Counted from the first letter of the stretch, positions 1 through 9,327 are shown. The stretch is 64,000 bases of DNA from Paraburkholderia unamae (GCF_003268775.1 NZ_QLSU01000002.1:124001-188000); one strand, 5' to 3'. The notes: generated from the sequence alone by a model not told the origin. Numbers and translations are program-made.

Positions 1-67
1 TTCTGCCACGTTAGCCCCTGAACGGTTGGGAGATGATGGGTTGAGTGCGTCCGGACTTCACAACGTC

Positions 68-2401
68 TTACGCGAATTCGGCGAACGCACCCGAATTTGC
101 GCTGGCGCTCACTCCGTGCGAGGCGCGTGTTTCGCGATTGAGCGCGGCCACGTCGACGATCAGCGCGACGCTGCCGTCGCCGAGGATGGTCGCCGCCGAA
201 ATGCCGTGCACCTTGCGGTAGTTCGTTTCGAGGTTCTTCACCACGACCTGCTGCTGGCCGACCAGCTCGTCGATCAGCATGGCGAAGCGACGGCCCTCGG
301 TTTCCATGATGGTGACGATGCCTTGCGTCGGGTCCGTGCGCGCGCCTTCCACGTTGAACGCCTTGTGCAGCGCCACCAGCGGCAGGTACTCGCCGCGCAC
401 GCGCACCACGCGGTCGCCATTGGTGACCGTGTAGATGTCTTCGTGGCGCGGCTGGAGCGACTCCATCACGAAGTTCAGCGGCAAGATGAAGATCTCTTCG
501 CCGACCTTCACCGACATGCCGTCGAGAATCGCCAGCGTGAGCGGCAGCACGATGCGCGTGGTGGTGCCCTTGCCCGCGTGCGAGGTGATCTCCACGTGGC
601 CGCCCATCGACTGGATGTTGCGCTTGACCACGTCCATGCCCACGCCGCGGCCGGAAACGTCGGTGACCTGCTCGGCGGTCGAGAAGCCCGGCATGAAGAT
701 GAGGTTCCACACCTCGTCGTCGCTCATGCTCTCGCTCACCTGCATGCCCTGCTTGATCGCCTTGGCGAGAATCTTGTCGCGGCGCAGGCCCGCGCCGTCG
801 TCGCTCACCTCGATCACAATGTTGCCGCCGTGGTGCGCGGCGGAAAGCACGAGCTGGCCCGTGCCGTCCTTGCCCGCGGCGCGGCGCGCCTCCACGGTTT
901 CGATGCCGTGGTCGAGCGAGTTGCGCACGAGGTGGGTGAGCGGGTCGATGATGCGCTCGATCAGGCTCTTGTCGAGCTCGGTCGCCTGACCGAACGTGAC
1001 GAGCTCCACTTCCTTGCCGAGCTTCGAGGCCAGGTCGCGCACGAGACGCGGGAAGCGGCTGAACACGTAATCCATCGGCATCATGCGGATCGACATCACC
1101 GCTTCCTGCAAGTCGCGCGCGTTGCGTTCGAGCTGCGCCATGCCGTTGAAGAGGCGGTCGTGCAGGGCCGGGTCGAAGGTGCTGGTGGTTTCCGCGAGCA
1201 TGGCCTGCGTGATGACCAGTTCGCCCACGAGGTTGATCAGTTGATCGACCTTCTCCACGCCCACGCGAATCGAGCTGCCTTCCGCCGATGCGGCGGCGGC
1301 GGCCGGACGCGCCTTGCGCTCGCCTTCGGCATGCGCGGGCGCACTCGCGGCGGCGCGCGGCGCGTCGTGGTCGGCGTGAGGCGCGGCGCTCGCTGCCGGC
1401 ACAACCGCTGCGGCGGGTGCGCTCGCGGCGGCAACCGGCGCGGGAGCCGCTGCGGCGACCGGAGCCGCGGGCGCTGCGGGCGCGGGTGCGTGTACCTCTG
1501 CTGCTGCGGGCGCGGCTTCGGCGGCCGGTTGCGCGTCGTCCTGGGGCGCGGCGCCCCGGCCGATCGAGATCTGCTTCTCGTCGATCACGAAGCAGCACAC
1601 CGCGATGATGTCGTCGGACGGCACATCGGTTTCGAGCCACAGCGTGAGGTCGTCGCCGGTCTTCACCTGGCCGAGAATCCGGCCGAGATTGCCGAGCTCC
1701 TCGACGAGCAGCTCCTGATCCTTCGCGTCGACGGCGCGCAGCGTGATGCGCAGGTGCGGCCCTTCGCCACCCGCTGCGCCGTCCGCTGCGTCACCCACCT
1801 GAGCGCTCGCGCCGGCGGCGTCGATCGCCTCGTTCACGACGTGCTCGGGCGCGCCTGACGCCCCCGCGGTGAGCGTGCTGTGCGCTTCGAAGGCGGCTTC
1901 GAGGTCTTCTTCCGAATCGGCGGCGCTCGCTTGCGCGGCCGGTGCGGGTGCGGCTACGGGAGCAACGGCGGCCACGGGAGCCGGAGCGGCTTCGGGCGCG
2001 GGCAGGCCACGGCTTTCCGCGTAGAGCCGCTCGAGCTTGCCGCGCACGGCGGCGGCCGCCGCCGCGTCGGGCTCGGCGCTCGCGCGGTACGCGCCGAGCT
2101 GGTCGGAAAGCACGTCCTTCGTTTCGAGGAACGTGTCGATCATGTCCTTGCGCAGCACGAGTTCGTTGTTGCGCGCGCGGTCGAGCAGCGATTCGAGAAT
2201 GTGGGTCGTCTCGGTCAGGGCCGTGAAGCCGAACGTCGCCGCGCCGCCCTTGATCGAATGGGCCGCGCGGAAGATCGCGGCCAGATCCTCGGGATCCGGG
2301 CGACCGACGTCCAGGTTCAGGAGAAGCTGCTCCATCTGCGCGAGCAGCTCGTCCGCCTCGTCGAAGAACGTCTGATAGAACTGAGTGATGTCGAGAGTCA
2401 T
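68..2401 (-). CDS. cheA: Chemotaxis histidine kinase CheA
   Basis: Cytoplasmic kinase that receives receptor signals through CheW and phosphorylates CheY and CheB. The 777-residue protein shows, in order, an N-terminal HPt domain with the phospho-acceptor His48 in RAAHSIKGG, a long Ala/Pro-rich linker, the dimerisation and ATPase domains (N box LVRNSLDHGIE, G1 DDGAGL, G2 GRGVGMDVV) and a C-terminal CheW-like domain. It is longer than the E. coli enzyme (about 650 residues), and the excess lies in the low-complexity linkers around residues 130-390. The ATG at 2401 is preferred over an upstream in-frame start because it has a GAAAGAG ribosome site and MTLDITQFYQTFF aligns with the family N-terminus. 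It follows cheY by 46 bases, and cheW is expected just off the left edge. Confidence 0.97.
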   Translation of the reverse strand: MTLDITQFYQTFFDEADELLAQMEQLLLNLDVGRPDPEDLAAIFRAAHSIKGGAATFGFTALTETTHILESLLDRARNNELVLRKDMIDTFLETKDVLSDQLGAYRASAEPDAAAAAAVRGKLERLYAESRGLPAPEAAPAPVAAVAPVAAPAPAAQASAADSEEDLEAAFEAHSTLTAGASGAPEHVVNEAIDAAGASAQVGDAADGAAGGEGPHLRITLRAVDAKDQELLVEELGNLGRILGQVKTGDDLTLWLETDVPSDDIIAVCCFVIDEKQISIGRGAAPQDDAQPAAEAAPAAAEVHAPAPAAPAAPVAAAAPAPVAAASAPAAAVVPAASAAPHADHDAPRAAASAPAHAEGERKARPAAAAASAEGSSIRVGVEKVDQLINLVGELVITQAMLAETTSTFDPALHDRLFNGMAQLERNARDLQEAVMSIRMMPMDYVFSRFPRLVRDLASKLGKEVELVTFGQATELDKSLIERIIDPLTHLVRNSLDHGIETVEARRAAGKDGTGQLVLSAAHHGGNIVIEVSDDGAGLRRDKILAKAIKQGMQVSESMSDDEVWNLIFMPGFSTAEQVTDVSGRGVGMDVVKRNIQSMGGHVEITSHAGKGTTTRIVLPLTLAILDGMSVKVGEEIFILPLNFVMESLQPRHEDIYTVTNGDRVVRVRGEYLPLVALHKAFNVEGARTDPTQGIVTIMETEGRRFAMLIDELVGQQQVVVKNLETNYRKVHGISAATILGDGSVALIVDVAALNRETRASHGVSASANSGAFAEFA

Positions 2402-2447
2402 TGCTCTTTCACCGCGAAAAATGCCGGGTTGGCAGGCGCGCCGCGCC

Positions 2448-2822
2448 TCATGGGTTGGCCTCGCCGAGCGCGCTCGCCAGATCGACGAGCAGCTCGGGGT
2501 CAACCGGTTTTTCGATCCAGCCGGTCGCGCCTGCGTCGCGTACGGCTGCCTTGAAGCCTTCGTCCGATTCCGTGGTCAGCACGAGGATGGGCGTCGCGAG
2601 GTACGAAGGATTCGCCCGCAACTGCTTGATCAGGTCGAGTCCGCCCATGCGCGGCATGTAAAGGTCGGTGAGCACGAGGTCGAAGCGCTGGGCGAGCGCA
2701 TGCTCGAGCCCTTCCTCGCCGTCGCTCGCCACCGTCACCGCGTAGCCGGCCGAACCCAGCGCCGCACGCAGGATCTCCCGCATGGACACCGAATCGTCGA
2801 TCGCCAGAATGTTCCTGATCAT
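2448..2822 (-). CDS. cheY: CheY-like single-domain response regulator
   Basis: Receiver protein of 124 residues, consistent with a phosphorylation target of the adjacent CheA. The acidic pocket Asp9-Asp10, phospho-acceptor Asp53 (in LVLTDLYMP), Thr83/Thr84 and Lys105 are all present, and there is no output domain. The ATG at 2822 has a GAGGAA ribosome site. It sits between motB (13 bases upstream) and cheA, the usual position in the flhDC-motAB-che operon of Burkholderia-type bacteria. These bacteria usually carry a second CheY near cheZ, so this copy may set kinase adaptation or act as a phosphate sink rather than drive the motor switch. That distinction is inference. Confidence 0.93.
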   Translation of the reverse strand: MIRNILAIDDSVSMREILRAALGSAGYAVTVASDGEEGLEHALAQRFDLVLTDLYMPRMGGLDLIKQLRANPSYLATPILVLTTESDEGFKAAVRDAGATGWIEKPVDPELLVDLASALGEANP

Positions 2823-2835
2823 CCGTTCCTCGTTG

Positions 2836-3990
2836 TCATTGCGCTTCTGTTGACGCCGCCGCCGGGGGCGGCGTCACGCCGGGCGCCGCTTGCGCAGCCG
2901 TGGCCGTCACCGGCTCCGCCTTCGTCACGACCTTCGGCGTCGTCGCCTGCGCCGTCGAGGGCGAAAGCAAAGGCGGAAGCCCAGGCGCGACCCGCACCGG
3001 AGCCGGCGCGGCCTTGCCCGGCACCAGGTCGGGCGTGAGCGCGGGCAGGCTCTTGCCCGAGCCCGCCGCGTCGTCGGAGAGCGTGGTGGTGGTCGAGTCG
3101 TCGTGCATGAGCGCGTCTTCGGACTTCCTGTTCAACACGATGATGCTGATGCGGCGGTTCTCCGGGTCGAGCGGATCGGCCTTGTTCAGGTTCTGCGTCG
3201 AAGCCAGACCGAGCACGCGCAACACCTTCGATTCGTCCATGCCGCCGGCGATCAGCTCGCGGCGCGAGGCGTTCGCGCGGTCGGCGGAAAGCTCCCAGTT
3301 GCTATAGCCCTTCTCGCCGCCCGCGTAGGGCACGGCGTCGGTGTGGCCCTGCACGACGATACGGTTGGGCACGTCGTTGAGCGTCTTGCCGATCGCCTGC
3401 AAGATGTCGCGCATGTACGGCTCGACCACGTCGCGCGCCGTGGCGAACATCGGCCGCTTCTGCGAGTCGACGATCTCGATGCGCAGGCCCTGCAACGTGG
3501 AGTCGATGCGGATCTGCTGCTTGAACTGGCGCAGCACGGGATTCGCCTCGATCGCCGCCATCAGCTTCACTTGCAGGTCGTGCAGGCGCACCTGCTCCTT
3601 GCGTTCGAGCGAGCCTTCGAGCTGCTTGGTGGCGTCGTCGTCGTTGTGCTTCGACTGGGTGCGCTCCGAGCGCTCGGTCGCGCCGTCGCTGCGGCGCGTG
3701 ATGCCCTGCTCCGGCGAGGAAATGTCGCGGCCGCCGCCCTTGAGGATGCTCGAGTCTTCGGCGCTGCGGTCGCCGCCCCAGAGCGTGATCTTCAGCGGCT
3801 GGTTGAAGTAGTCGGCAATCCCGCGCAACTGCACCGTCGAGGCCGACGAAAGCAGCCACATCAGCAGGAAGAACGCCATCATCGCGGTCATGAAGTCCGC
3901 GTAGGCGAGCTTCCAGGCGCCGCCGTGGTGGCCCGCCTTCTTCGGCGCGGCGCGCTTGACGACGATCGCGCGGTCCTTGTTGTTGCTCAT
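2836..3990 (-). CDS. motB: Flagellar stator protein MotB
   Basis: Inner-membrane stator subunit that anchors the MotA/MotB proton channel to peptidoglycan. A basic N-terminus leads into one transmembrane helix (about residues 28-50) that begins with the proton-carrying Asp32 in AYADFMTAMM, the same position as in E. coli. An OmpA-like peptidoglycan-binding domain follows (about residues 175-280, motif VQGHTDAVPYAGG). The last 90 or so residues are Pro/Ala/Val-rich low complexity, which makes the 384-residue protein longer than E. coli MotB (308). The ATG at 3990 has an AAGGAT ribosome site 10 bases after the motA stop, so the two genes are probably translationally coupled. Confidence 0.96.
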   Translation of the reverse strand: MSNNKDRAIVVKRAAPKKAGHHGGAWKLAYADFMTAMMAFFLLMWLLSSASTVQLRGIADYFNQPLKITLWGGDRSAEDSSILKGGGRDISSPEQGITRRSDGATERSERTQSKHNDDDATKQLEGSLERKEQVRLHDLQVKLMAAIEANPVLRQFKQQIRIDSTLQGLRIEIVDSQKRPMFATARDVVEPYMRDILQAIGKTLNDVPNRIVVQGHTDAVPYAGGEKGYSNWELSADRANASRRELIAGGMDESKVLRVLGLASTQNLNKADPLDPENRRISIIVLNRKSEDALMHDDSTTTTLSDDAAGSGKSLPALTPDLVPGKAAPAPVRVAPGLPPLLSPSTAQATTPKVVTKAEPVTATAAQAAPGVTPPPAAASTEAQ

Positions 3991-4000
3991 GGCCGGATCC

Positions 4001-4861
4001 TTACTTCGCCTTCACGCGGCGCACGTGCTCTTCGAGCTCCGTGAACGACGGGCGCTCGGTCGAGAACAGCACCTTGCGGCCGAACTCCACGGCGATCGCC
4101 GGGGCATAGCCGTTCAGGCTCGCGAGGATCGTCACCTTGATGCACTGGAACATCTTGGTCGACTCGGTCACGCGCTGCTCCGCGAGGCTCGCGAGCGGGC
4201 CGATCAGGCCATACGAAAGCAGAATGCCGAGGAAGGTGCCCACCAGCGCCTGGGCGATCATCTCGCCGAGGACCGCGGGCGGCTTGTCGGCGGAAGCCAT
4301 GGTGTGCACGACGCCCATCACGGCCGCGACGATACCGAACGCCGGCATCGCGTCGCCCACCTTCGAGAGCGCGTGCGCAGGCGCTTCGCCTTCGGCGTGG
4401 TGCGTTTCGATTTCCTCGTCCATGAGGCTTTCGATCTCGAAGGCGTTCATGTTGCCGCCCACCATGAGACGCAGGTAGTCGGTGAGGAATTCGACGATGT
4501 GGTGGTCGGCCAGGATCTTCGGGTACTGCGTGAAGATCGGGCTCTTCTGCGGATCGTCGATATCAGCTTCCAGCGTGAGCGTGCCTTCCTTGCGCGCCTT
4601 GGCGAGCAGGACATAGAGCAGTGCGAGCAGCTCCATGTACACGTCCTTGTTGTACTTGGCGCCCTTGAACAGCGCCGGAAGAACGCGCAGCGTGGCCTTG
4701 ATCGTCTTGATGCCGTTGCCGAGGACAAAGGCGCCAACGCCCGCTCCGCCGATCATGAGCAGCTCCATGGGCTGCATCAGGGCGCCCAGATGGCCGCCTT
4801 CCAATGCGTAGCCGCCGAAGACGGACAAGATCGTCACGAGTGTTCCCACGATAATCAGCAC
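4001..4861 (-). CDS. motA: Flagellar stator protein MotA
   Basis: Proton-channel subunit of the flagellar stator, 286 residues with four predicted membrane helices. The conserved helix-3 segment VGDAMPAFGIVAAVMG carries the key proline, and the C-terminal RPSFTELEEHVRRVK matches the family closely. The start is a GTG at 4861 preceded by TGAGGAC; MLIIVGTLVTILSVFGGY then aligns end to end with E. coli MotA, so the unusual start codon is well supported. It is the first gene of motA-motB-cheY-cheA and is separated from flhC by 342 bases, which could hold its own promoter. Confidence 0.97.
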   Translation of the reverse strand: MLIIVGTLVTILSVFGGYALEGGHLGALMQPMELLMIGGAGVGAFVLGNGIKTIKATLRVLPALFKGAKYNKDVYMELLALLYVLLAKARKEGTLTLEADIDDPQKSPIFTQYPKILADHHIVEFLTDYLRLMVGGNMNAFEIESLMDEEIETHHAEGEAPAHALSKVGDAMPAFGIVAAVMGVVHTMASADKPPAVLGEMIAQALVGTFLGILLSYGLIGPLASLAEQRVTESTKMFQCIKVTILASLNGYAPAIAVEFGRKVLFSTERPSFTELEEHVRRVKAK

Positions 4862-5203
4862 TGCCGGGTCCTCACTAGAAATGCGCCGCGAACCGCCGTC
4901 GGCCCGCGCCCTTAGCTGGGTTTACGGCATCGGCGCGAAAAACTTTGGGATTGGGTGAGTGCGGACCGCCGGTGCGGTGGCCCGCGCGTTGTTTGTGGCT
5001 TGTTTGCCAGTGACAGGATGCCCACGGAAAGGGCAGAACAGATTTGGGGCCGATTCGCCGGGCGTTGCACAGCCTGGGTTCGCACCGACACGCCGATACG
5101 CGCGGCGAGCCCGGCTCGGCGGCGGCACGCAGGCCGGGTTTATCCGGATCCGCCGGCCCGCTCGCCGGAATCAGGCCACCGTCAGCCCACCATCAAGCCA
5201 ACA
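4862..5203 (-). promoter_or_regulatory. flhC-motA intergenic region
   Basis: This 342-base stretch separates the flhDC transcript from motABcheYA and is the natural place for a motA promoter. Reading the minus strand, a sequence close to the sigma-28 -35 element (CAAAGTTT) lies at about 4949-4956, but the GCCGAT that follows it is only 5 bases away instead of about 11, so it is not accepted as a sigma-28 site. No clear hairpin terminator follows flhC. Confidence 0.35.
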
Positions 5204-5746
5204 TCAGGCCGCGATCTGCGCAGCGAGCGCGTTGCGCCGGGTGCGGCCCGCCCGCGAAGGCGGCTGGCACAACCCGCACACGAAGCCGCGCTGCGGATCG
5301 TGCGCATGGGCCACATAGCGCCCGCCGCAGCGGCTGCACGGCGTCATCTGCAACAGGCCCGAGGCGAAATAGCGCACGAGCGTCCAGGCGCGCGTGAGGC
5401 TCAGCGCGGGCGTTTCGTCATGCAGCCGCAGGTGCTCGAGGTAGAGCCGGTAGCTCTTCACGATGGCGTGAATGGGCTCGCAATGCGCCTGTCCGCTCAT
5501 GAACAGGAACGTGTTGTAAAACAGCGAGGAATGGACGTTGGGCTGCCAGGTCATGAACCAGTCTGTCGAAAACGGCAGCATGCCCTTGGGCGGCGATTCG
5601 CCCTTCACTTCCTTGTAAAGCCGGATGAGCCGGTCGCGCGAGAGCGAGGTCTCCGCTTCGAGCAGTTGCAGACGCGCCCCCAGCTCGATCAGCTCGATCG
5701 CCAGAGCGATCTCCTTCACCTCCTGAACCACACTCTTGGTCGCCAT
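5204..5746 (-). CDS. flhC: Flagellar master regulator FlhC
   Basis: Subunit of the FlhD4C2 activator that switches on class 2 flagellar genes with sigma-70. The ATG at 5746 gives 180 residues. With that start the zinc cysteines fall at 137, 140, 157 and 160, exactly the E. coli numbering, which decides against the in-frame GTG six bases upstream. Recognisable core segments are FYNTFLFMSG and the CSRCGG...CGLC zinc knot. It lies 103 bases downstream of flhD. Confidence 0.97.
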   Translation of the reverse strand: MATKSVVQEVKEIALAIELIELGARLQLLEAETSLSRDRLIRLYKEVKGESPPKGMLPFSTDWFMTWQPNVHSSLFYNTFLFMSGQAHCEPIHAIVKSYRLYLEHLRLHDETPALSLTRAWTLVRYFASGLLQMTPCSRCGGRYVAHAHDPQRGFVCGLCQPPSRAGRTRRNALAAQIAA

Positions 5747-5849
5747 AGACACCCGTTGGAAGCCGCAAAGGAATGCGCTCGGCCCCGGCGGCCGCCTGGC
5801 GGGCCGCTCGAGTGCGATGCGCTGCCGCGCGCTGCGGCGCGGGGCTGGA

Positions 5850-6167
5850 TCAGCCGATCTGCTCGATGTCCTGGCCGGCCATGATGATGGCCGTATGGGT
5901 CAGCGCGGTTTTGCCCTTGTCGGCAAGCGCGCTCAAGATCGCGTGGTCGTCGAAACGGAAGCGGCAAAGCAACTGGTTCGATGCCGCAAGACGGACGGTT
6001 TGCGCGAAAGAGAGATTCGCGAGCACTTCAGCGGACTGCTCCGAAATGCCCATGCGGAACATGCCGGTCGGCTTGTCCTCGCGCAAAAGCCGTTGCGCGA
6101 GCAACAAATACGACAGATTGACTTCCTTGATCTCACCCAGCATGTCGCTGTGCGTCGTCGCGCTCAT
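5850..6167 (-). CDS. flhD: Flagellar master regulator FlhD
   Basis: DNA-binding partner of FlhC, 105 residues, with the family core EIKEVNLSYLLLAQRLLRED and a downstream helix-turn-helix region (SFAQTVRLAASNQLLCRFRF). The ATG at 6167 has a strong GGGGGAA ribosome site. An in-frame extension further upstream has no family similarity and was discarded. This is the first gene of the minus-strand flagellar/chemotaxis block, and the region upstream (6168-6716) should hold the main control point for motility. Confidence 0.96.
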   Translation of the reverse strand: MSATTHSDMLGEIKEVNLSYLLLAQRLLREDKPTGMFRMGISEQSAEVLANLSFAQTVRLAASNQLLCRFRFDDHAILSALADKGKTALTHTAIIMAGQDIEQIG

Positions 6168-6716
6168 GGATTCCCCCGAATCAAAACGCGGCGGCTGGTC
6201 AATCCGCCTGCGGAAAACGTTTGCTCGTCCGGATGCATACGCGTGCAGCCAAACGGCCTGTTTATGGTCGTGCTCGCATTGTGGCTGGGGCGGGAACAAA
6301 TGGAAATCGGACGGATGCCGCGACGCGTTGCGAGAAAAACTTTCGCAAGCGTGTAGGAATTTTTCTGACAAGAGGCGAGGAGAAGCGGCGGGGCGCGGGG
6401 TGCGTCATGTCATGAGCATAAGCCGCTCAATTGTCTGTAGATTACAGGATTTTTCATTCCTGCGACATATTCGCACAGCATACCCGCCATCCGGGCACGG
6501 CGCTTGCGCATCGCGCGGCCATGCCGCGTCACGCTTTGCAATGGCCTTTTACACGCGCTGTATCCCGCTGTAACAACATTAAGCGTTTGCAAAAGCGCGT
6601 GTGTCGCCCAGCAAAATGGCCATAATCGGACTCAGGGATAACCCGATAGCGCTGTATCCGCCGCAGTGCCGCATCCCGTTATTGCACACGCGGCCAATGC
6701 CCATGGAGATCGAAGA
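6168..6716. promoter_or_regulatory. Divergent control region of flhD and the GT4 gene
   Basis: A 549-base non-coding stretch between divergent genes. Its middle (about 6340-6480 and 6560-6660) is noticeably richer in A+T than the surroundings, as expected for promoters and for nucleoid-protein or activator binding. A CAGGA/TCCTG inverted repeat with an AT-rich centre lies at 6445-6462. No -35/-10 pair is clear enough to place. Confidence 0.4.
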
Positions 6717-7781
6717 ATGCGAATCGCACAAATTGCGCCACTTTACGAAGCCGTTCCGCCCAAGCTTTATGGCGGTACCGAGCGCGTCGTGTCCTACCTG
6801 ACCGAAGCGCTGGTCGACCTCGGCCACGACGTGACGCTGTTCGCCAGCGGCGATTCGGTCACTTCGGCAAATCTCGAAGCCGCCTGGCCGCGCGCGTTGC
6901 GCCTCGACCCGACCGTGCGCGACGCGCTGGCGCCGCACATGGTCCTGCTGGAGCGGGTGCGCCGCGTCGCGCACGAGTTCGACGTGCTGCACTTCCACCT
7001 CGATTACCTGCCGTTCCCGCTGTTCTCGACCATGGACTCGCCGTTCGTGACGACGCTGCACGGCCGTCTCGACCTGCCCGAGCTGCAACCGGTGTTCGAG
7101 CAGTTCCCGAACGCCCCGGTGATCTCGATTTCGGACTCGCAGCGCCAGCCGCTGCCGCAGGCCGCGTGGCAGAACACGATCTATCACGGCCTGCCGAAGA
7201 ATCTGCTCACGCCGCAAACCGACCGCAAGCCCGAGTACCTCGCGTTCCTCGGCCGCATCTGCCCGGAAAAGCGCGTGGACACGGCCATTCGCATCGCCGC
7301 GCTGTCGGGCCTGCCGCTGAAGATCGCCGCCAAGGTCGACAAGGTCGACCAGGAATACTTCAAGACCGAGATCGAGCCGCTGCTCTCGCAGGCGCACGTG
7401 GAGTTCGTCGGCGAGATCAACGAGGAGCAGAAGCCCGCGTTCCTCTCGGGCGCGAAAGCGCTGCTGTTCCCGATCGACTGGTCGGAGCCGTTCGGCCTCG
7501 TGATGATCGAAGCGATGGCGTGCGGCACGCCGGTGATCGCCTTCAACCGCGGTTCGGTGCCCGAAGTGATCGACCAGGGTGTAACCGGCTATATCGTCGA
7601 GGACGTGCAAAGCGCGGTGGCTGCGCTCCAGAATATCGATTCGCTTTCACGCGAAGCGATTCGCACTCAATTCGAAAGCCGATTCACTTCGCACATCATG
7701 GCGCGCAATTATGTCGACACTTATACCGCGCTCAACGAAGCCGCACAGCGTCCGGTACTGCGCCGTGTGGCCGCAGGCTGA
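6717..7781 (+). CDS. Glycosyltransferase family 4 protein
   Basis: Retaining GT-B glycosyltransferase of 354 residues using a nucleotide-sugar donor; the acceptor is unknown. The N-terminus MRIAQIAPLYEAVPPKLYGG carries the glycine-rich loop, and the C-terminal half has EYLAFLGRICPEKR and the donor-binding EX7E segment SEPFGLVMIEAMACGTPV. The ATG at 6717 with GGAGATCGAAGA upstream fits the family N-terminus; an upstream in-frame start at 6666 adds unrelated residues. It stands alone, divergent from flhD and ending at a shared terminator with the H-NS-like gene. A role in surface polysaccharide is possible, but nothing in the sequence links it to the flagellin island. Confidence 0.9.
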   Translation: MRIAQIAPLYEAVPPKLYGGTERVVSYLTEALVDLGHDVTLFASGDSVTSANLEAAWPRALRLDPTVRDALAPHMVLLERVRRVAHEFDVLHFHLDYLPFPLFSTMDSPFVTTLHGRLDLPELQPVFEQFPNAPVISISDSQRQPLPQAAWQNTIYHGLPKNLLTPQTDRKPEYLAFLGRICPEKRVDTAIRIAALSGLPLKIAAKVDKVDQEYFKTEIEPLLSQAHVEFVGEINEEQKPAFLSGAKALLFPIDWSEPFGLVMIEAMACGTPVIAFNRGSVPEVIDQGVTGYIVEDVQSAVAALQNIDSLSREAIRTQFESRFTSHIMARNYVDTYTALNEAAQRPVLRRVAAG

Positions 7782-7878
7782 ATACGATCGCGTGCGACTT
7801 TCGAGATAAATCCAGACAAATGTGCGGCGTGAATCGTTTGCGTCAGATCGAATAGCGTAATTACGCCCGAGGTGAAAA

Positions 7879-7907
7879 AAAGAGCCGCATGGATCATGCG
7901 GCTCTTT
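7879..7907. terminator. Bidirectional intrinsic terminator
   Basis: Perfect stem AAAGAGCCGCATG/CATGCGGCTCTTT with a GAT loop. It has a T tract on the plus side and a run of A on the other, so it can stop both the GT4 transcript and the convergent H-NS-like transcript. A second GC-rich hairpin (7919-7943) follows immediately. Confidence 0.9.
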
Positions 7908-7996
7908 TATTGGAATTGCGATGGCGCCGCTGGGGCGCCATCGTGCTTTCCGGCGTCTTTGCGACGCTCTCCAGCATGCGCCGGCGCGTGCGCGCG

Positions 7997-8293
7997 TCAG
8001 GCGATCAGGTAGCGCTCGCGGTTCTTGCCCGCGATCCACTTGGGCGGCTTGCCGCGCCCGCTCCAGGTCGCGCCGGTCTTGGGATCCTGATAGCGCGGGG
8101 GCAGCGGCGCCTTCTTCGGCGGACGCCCGCGACGCGCGGCCTCGGCGAACCCCAGGTCCTGGGCGGAGAGACCGTACTCGGCGATCTTCTCCCTAATCGT
8201 GGTGATGACGTCTGCGATCTCCGTACGCCGCGCATCTTCCGCCTGAGCCTGGAGTCTCGCGATCTGCGCCTTGAGTTCTGAATATTGCGACAT
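7997..8293 (-). CDS. H-NS histone family protein
   Basis: Small nucleoid-associated DNA-binding protein of 98 residues. The N-terminal half is a heptad-rich oligomerisation helix (MSQYSELKAQIARLQAQAED). The C-terminal half has the AT-hook-like RRGRPPKK and the family block YQDPKTGATWSGRGKPPKW, which binds the minor groove of AT-rich DNA. A strong AAGGGGGG ribosome site precedes the ATG at 8293. These genomes carry several such paralogues. The AT-rich tract directly upstream suggests autoregulation, which is typical of the family. Confidence 0.92.
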   Translation of the reverse strand: MSQYSELKAQIARLQAQAEDARRTEIADVITTIREKIAEYGLSAQDLGFAEAARRGRPPKKAPLPPRYQDPKTGATWSGRGKPPKWIAGKNRERYLIA

Positions 8294-8580
8294 TTCTATC
8301 CCCCCTTCATTGTCCGTCTAACCGACTCGATCGGAGATTAGACGTAAATAACGGAATTCGCAATCGCTATTAATACTGCTTTATCACGTTATTCCACGAT
8401 TTAACGTTCTATCGTTCCGACAACTATTCGAGGTACATCAATCGCAATAATTCCTTCAATTACGTCAAAATTGACAATCCTTGACACCTCACCAAAGGGC
8501 GACTGCCTAGAATCTGGCATTTCCAGGTGCCGGTGCTTTTCGCGGCCCCTTCAAAAATCGACTTTTCGAGGTGTCACTCC
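8294..8580. promoter_or_regulatory. AT-rich divergent control region (H-NS-like gene / aqpZ)
   Basis: The segment at about 8325-8485 is one of the most AT-rich in the window and lies between the H-NS-like gene and aqpZ. On the plus strand two TTGACA hexamers (8471-8476 and 8481-8486) and a TAGAAT (8508-8513) resemble aqpZ promoter elements, but the 21-base spacer is longer than ideal. The AT-rich tract is a natural target for the H-NS-like protein. Confidence 0.5.
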
Positions 8581-9327
8581 ATGCACTTGTCCAAACGACT
8601 CACCGCCGAACTCATCGGCACTTTCTGGCTGGTCCTCGGCGGTTGCGGCAGCGCCGTCCTCGCCGCCAATTTCGCGGGCCCGGTTCATGGGCTCGGCATC
8701 GGCTTCGTGGGCGTGGCGTTCGCGTTCGGCCTGACCGTGCTCACCATGGCGTTTGCGATCGGCCACATCTCGGGCTGCCATCTGAATCCCGCCGTGAGCG
8801 TCGGCCTCATGGTGGCCGGCCGCTTCCCGGCGCGCGACCTCGTGCCCTATATCGTCGCCCAGGTGGTGGGCGCGGTCATCGGCGCGTTCGTGCTCTCGCT
8901 CATCGCCACGGGCAAGCCGGGCTTCGACCTCGTGGCGAGCGGCTTCGCGACCAACGGCTACGGCGAGCACTCGCCGGGCCACTATTCGATGGGCGCGGCC
9001 TTCGTCTGCGAAGTCGTCATGACCGCCTTCTTCCTGTTCGTGATCCTCGGCGCCACCGACAAGCGCGCGCCGGCCGGCTTCGCGCCGATCGCCATCGGCC
9101 TGTGCCTCACGCTGATCCACCTGATCTCGATTCCGGTCACCAACACCTCGGTGAATCCGGCGCGCTCCACCGGCCCGGCGCTGTTCGTGGGCGGCGAGGC
9201 CATCTCGCAACTGTGGCTGTTCTGGGTCGCACCGATCGTCGGCGCGATCATCGCAGGCATCGTGTATCCGGCGGTGGCGGGGCGGCGCGAAGCGCTCGCA
9301 ACCGTTGCCGTGCGCGAAGCTGCCTGA
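8581..9327 (+). CDS. aqpZ: Aquaporin Z
   Basis: Water channel of the inner membrane, 248 residues with six predicted helices and two half-helices. The two NPA motifs are visible: HLNPAVSVG (Asn69-Pro70-Ala71) and [11 protein letters not shown], the latter supplying the selectivity-filter arginine. The N-terminus [20 protein letters not shown] is characteristic of AqpZ rather than glycerol facilitators. The ATG at 8581 has GAGGTG upstream; an earlier in-frame start has no family match. It is monocistronic, with a hairpin downstream. Confidence 0.95.
   Translation: MHLSKRLTAELIGTFWLVLGGCGSAVLAANFAGPVHGLGIGFVGVAFAFGLTVLTMAFAIGHISGCHLNPAVSVGLMVAGRFPARDLVPYIVAQVVGAVIGAFVLSLIATGKPGFDLVASGFATNGYGEHSPGHYSMGAAFVCEVVMTAFFLFVILGATDKRAPAGFAPIAIGLCLTLIHLISIPVTNTSVNPARSTGPALFVGGEAISQLWLFWVAPIVGAIIAGIVYPAVAGRREALATVAVREAA

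Noticed and set aside
26..1858. Plus-strand open frame opposite cheA
   Set aside because: Antisense shadow; the minus strand encodes a complete CheA.
4930..4960. Possible sigma-28 promoter for motA
   Set aside because: CAAAGTTT and GCCGAT are present on the minus strand but only 5 bases apart instead of about 11.
6717..7781. GT4 glycosyltransferase as part of the flagellin island
   Set aside because: It is 8 kb away, separated by unrelated genes and ended by its own terminator; linkage cannot be supported.
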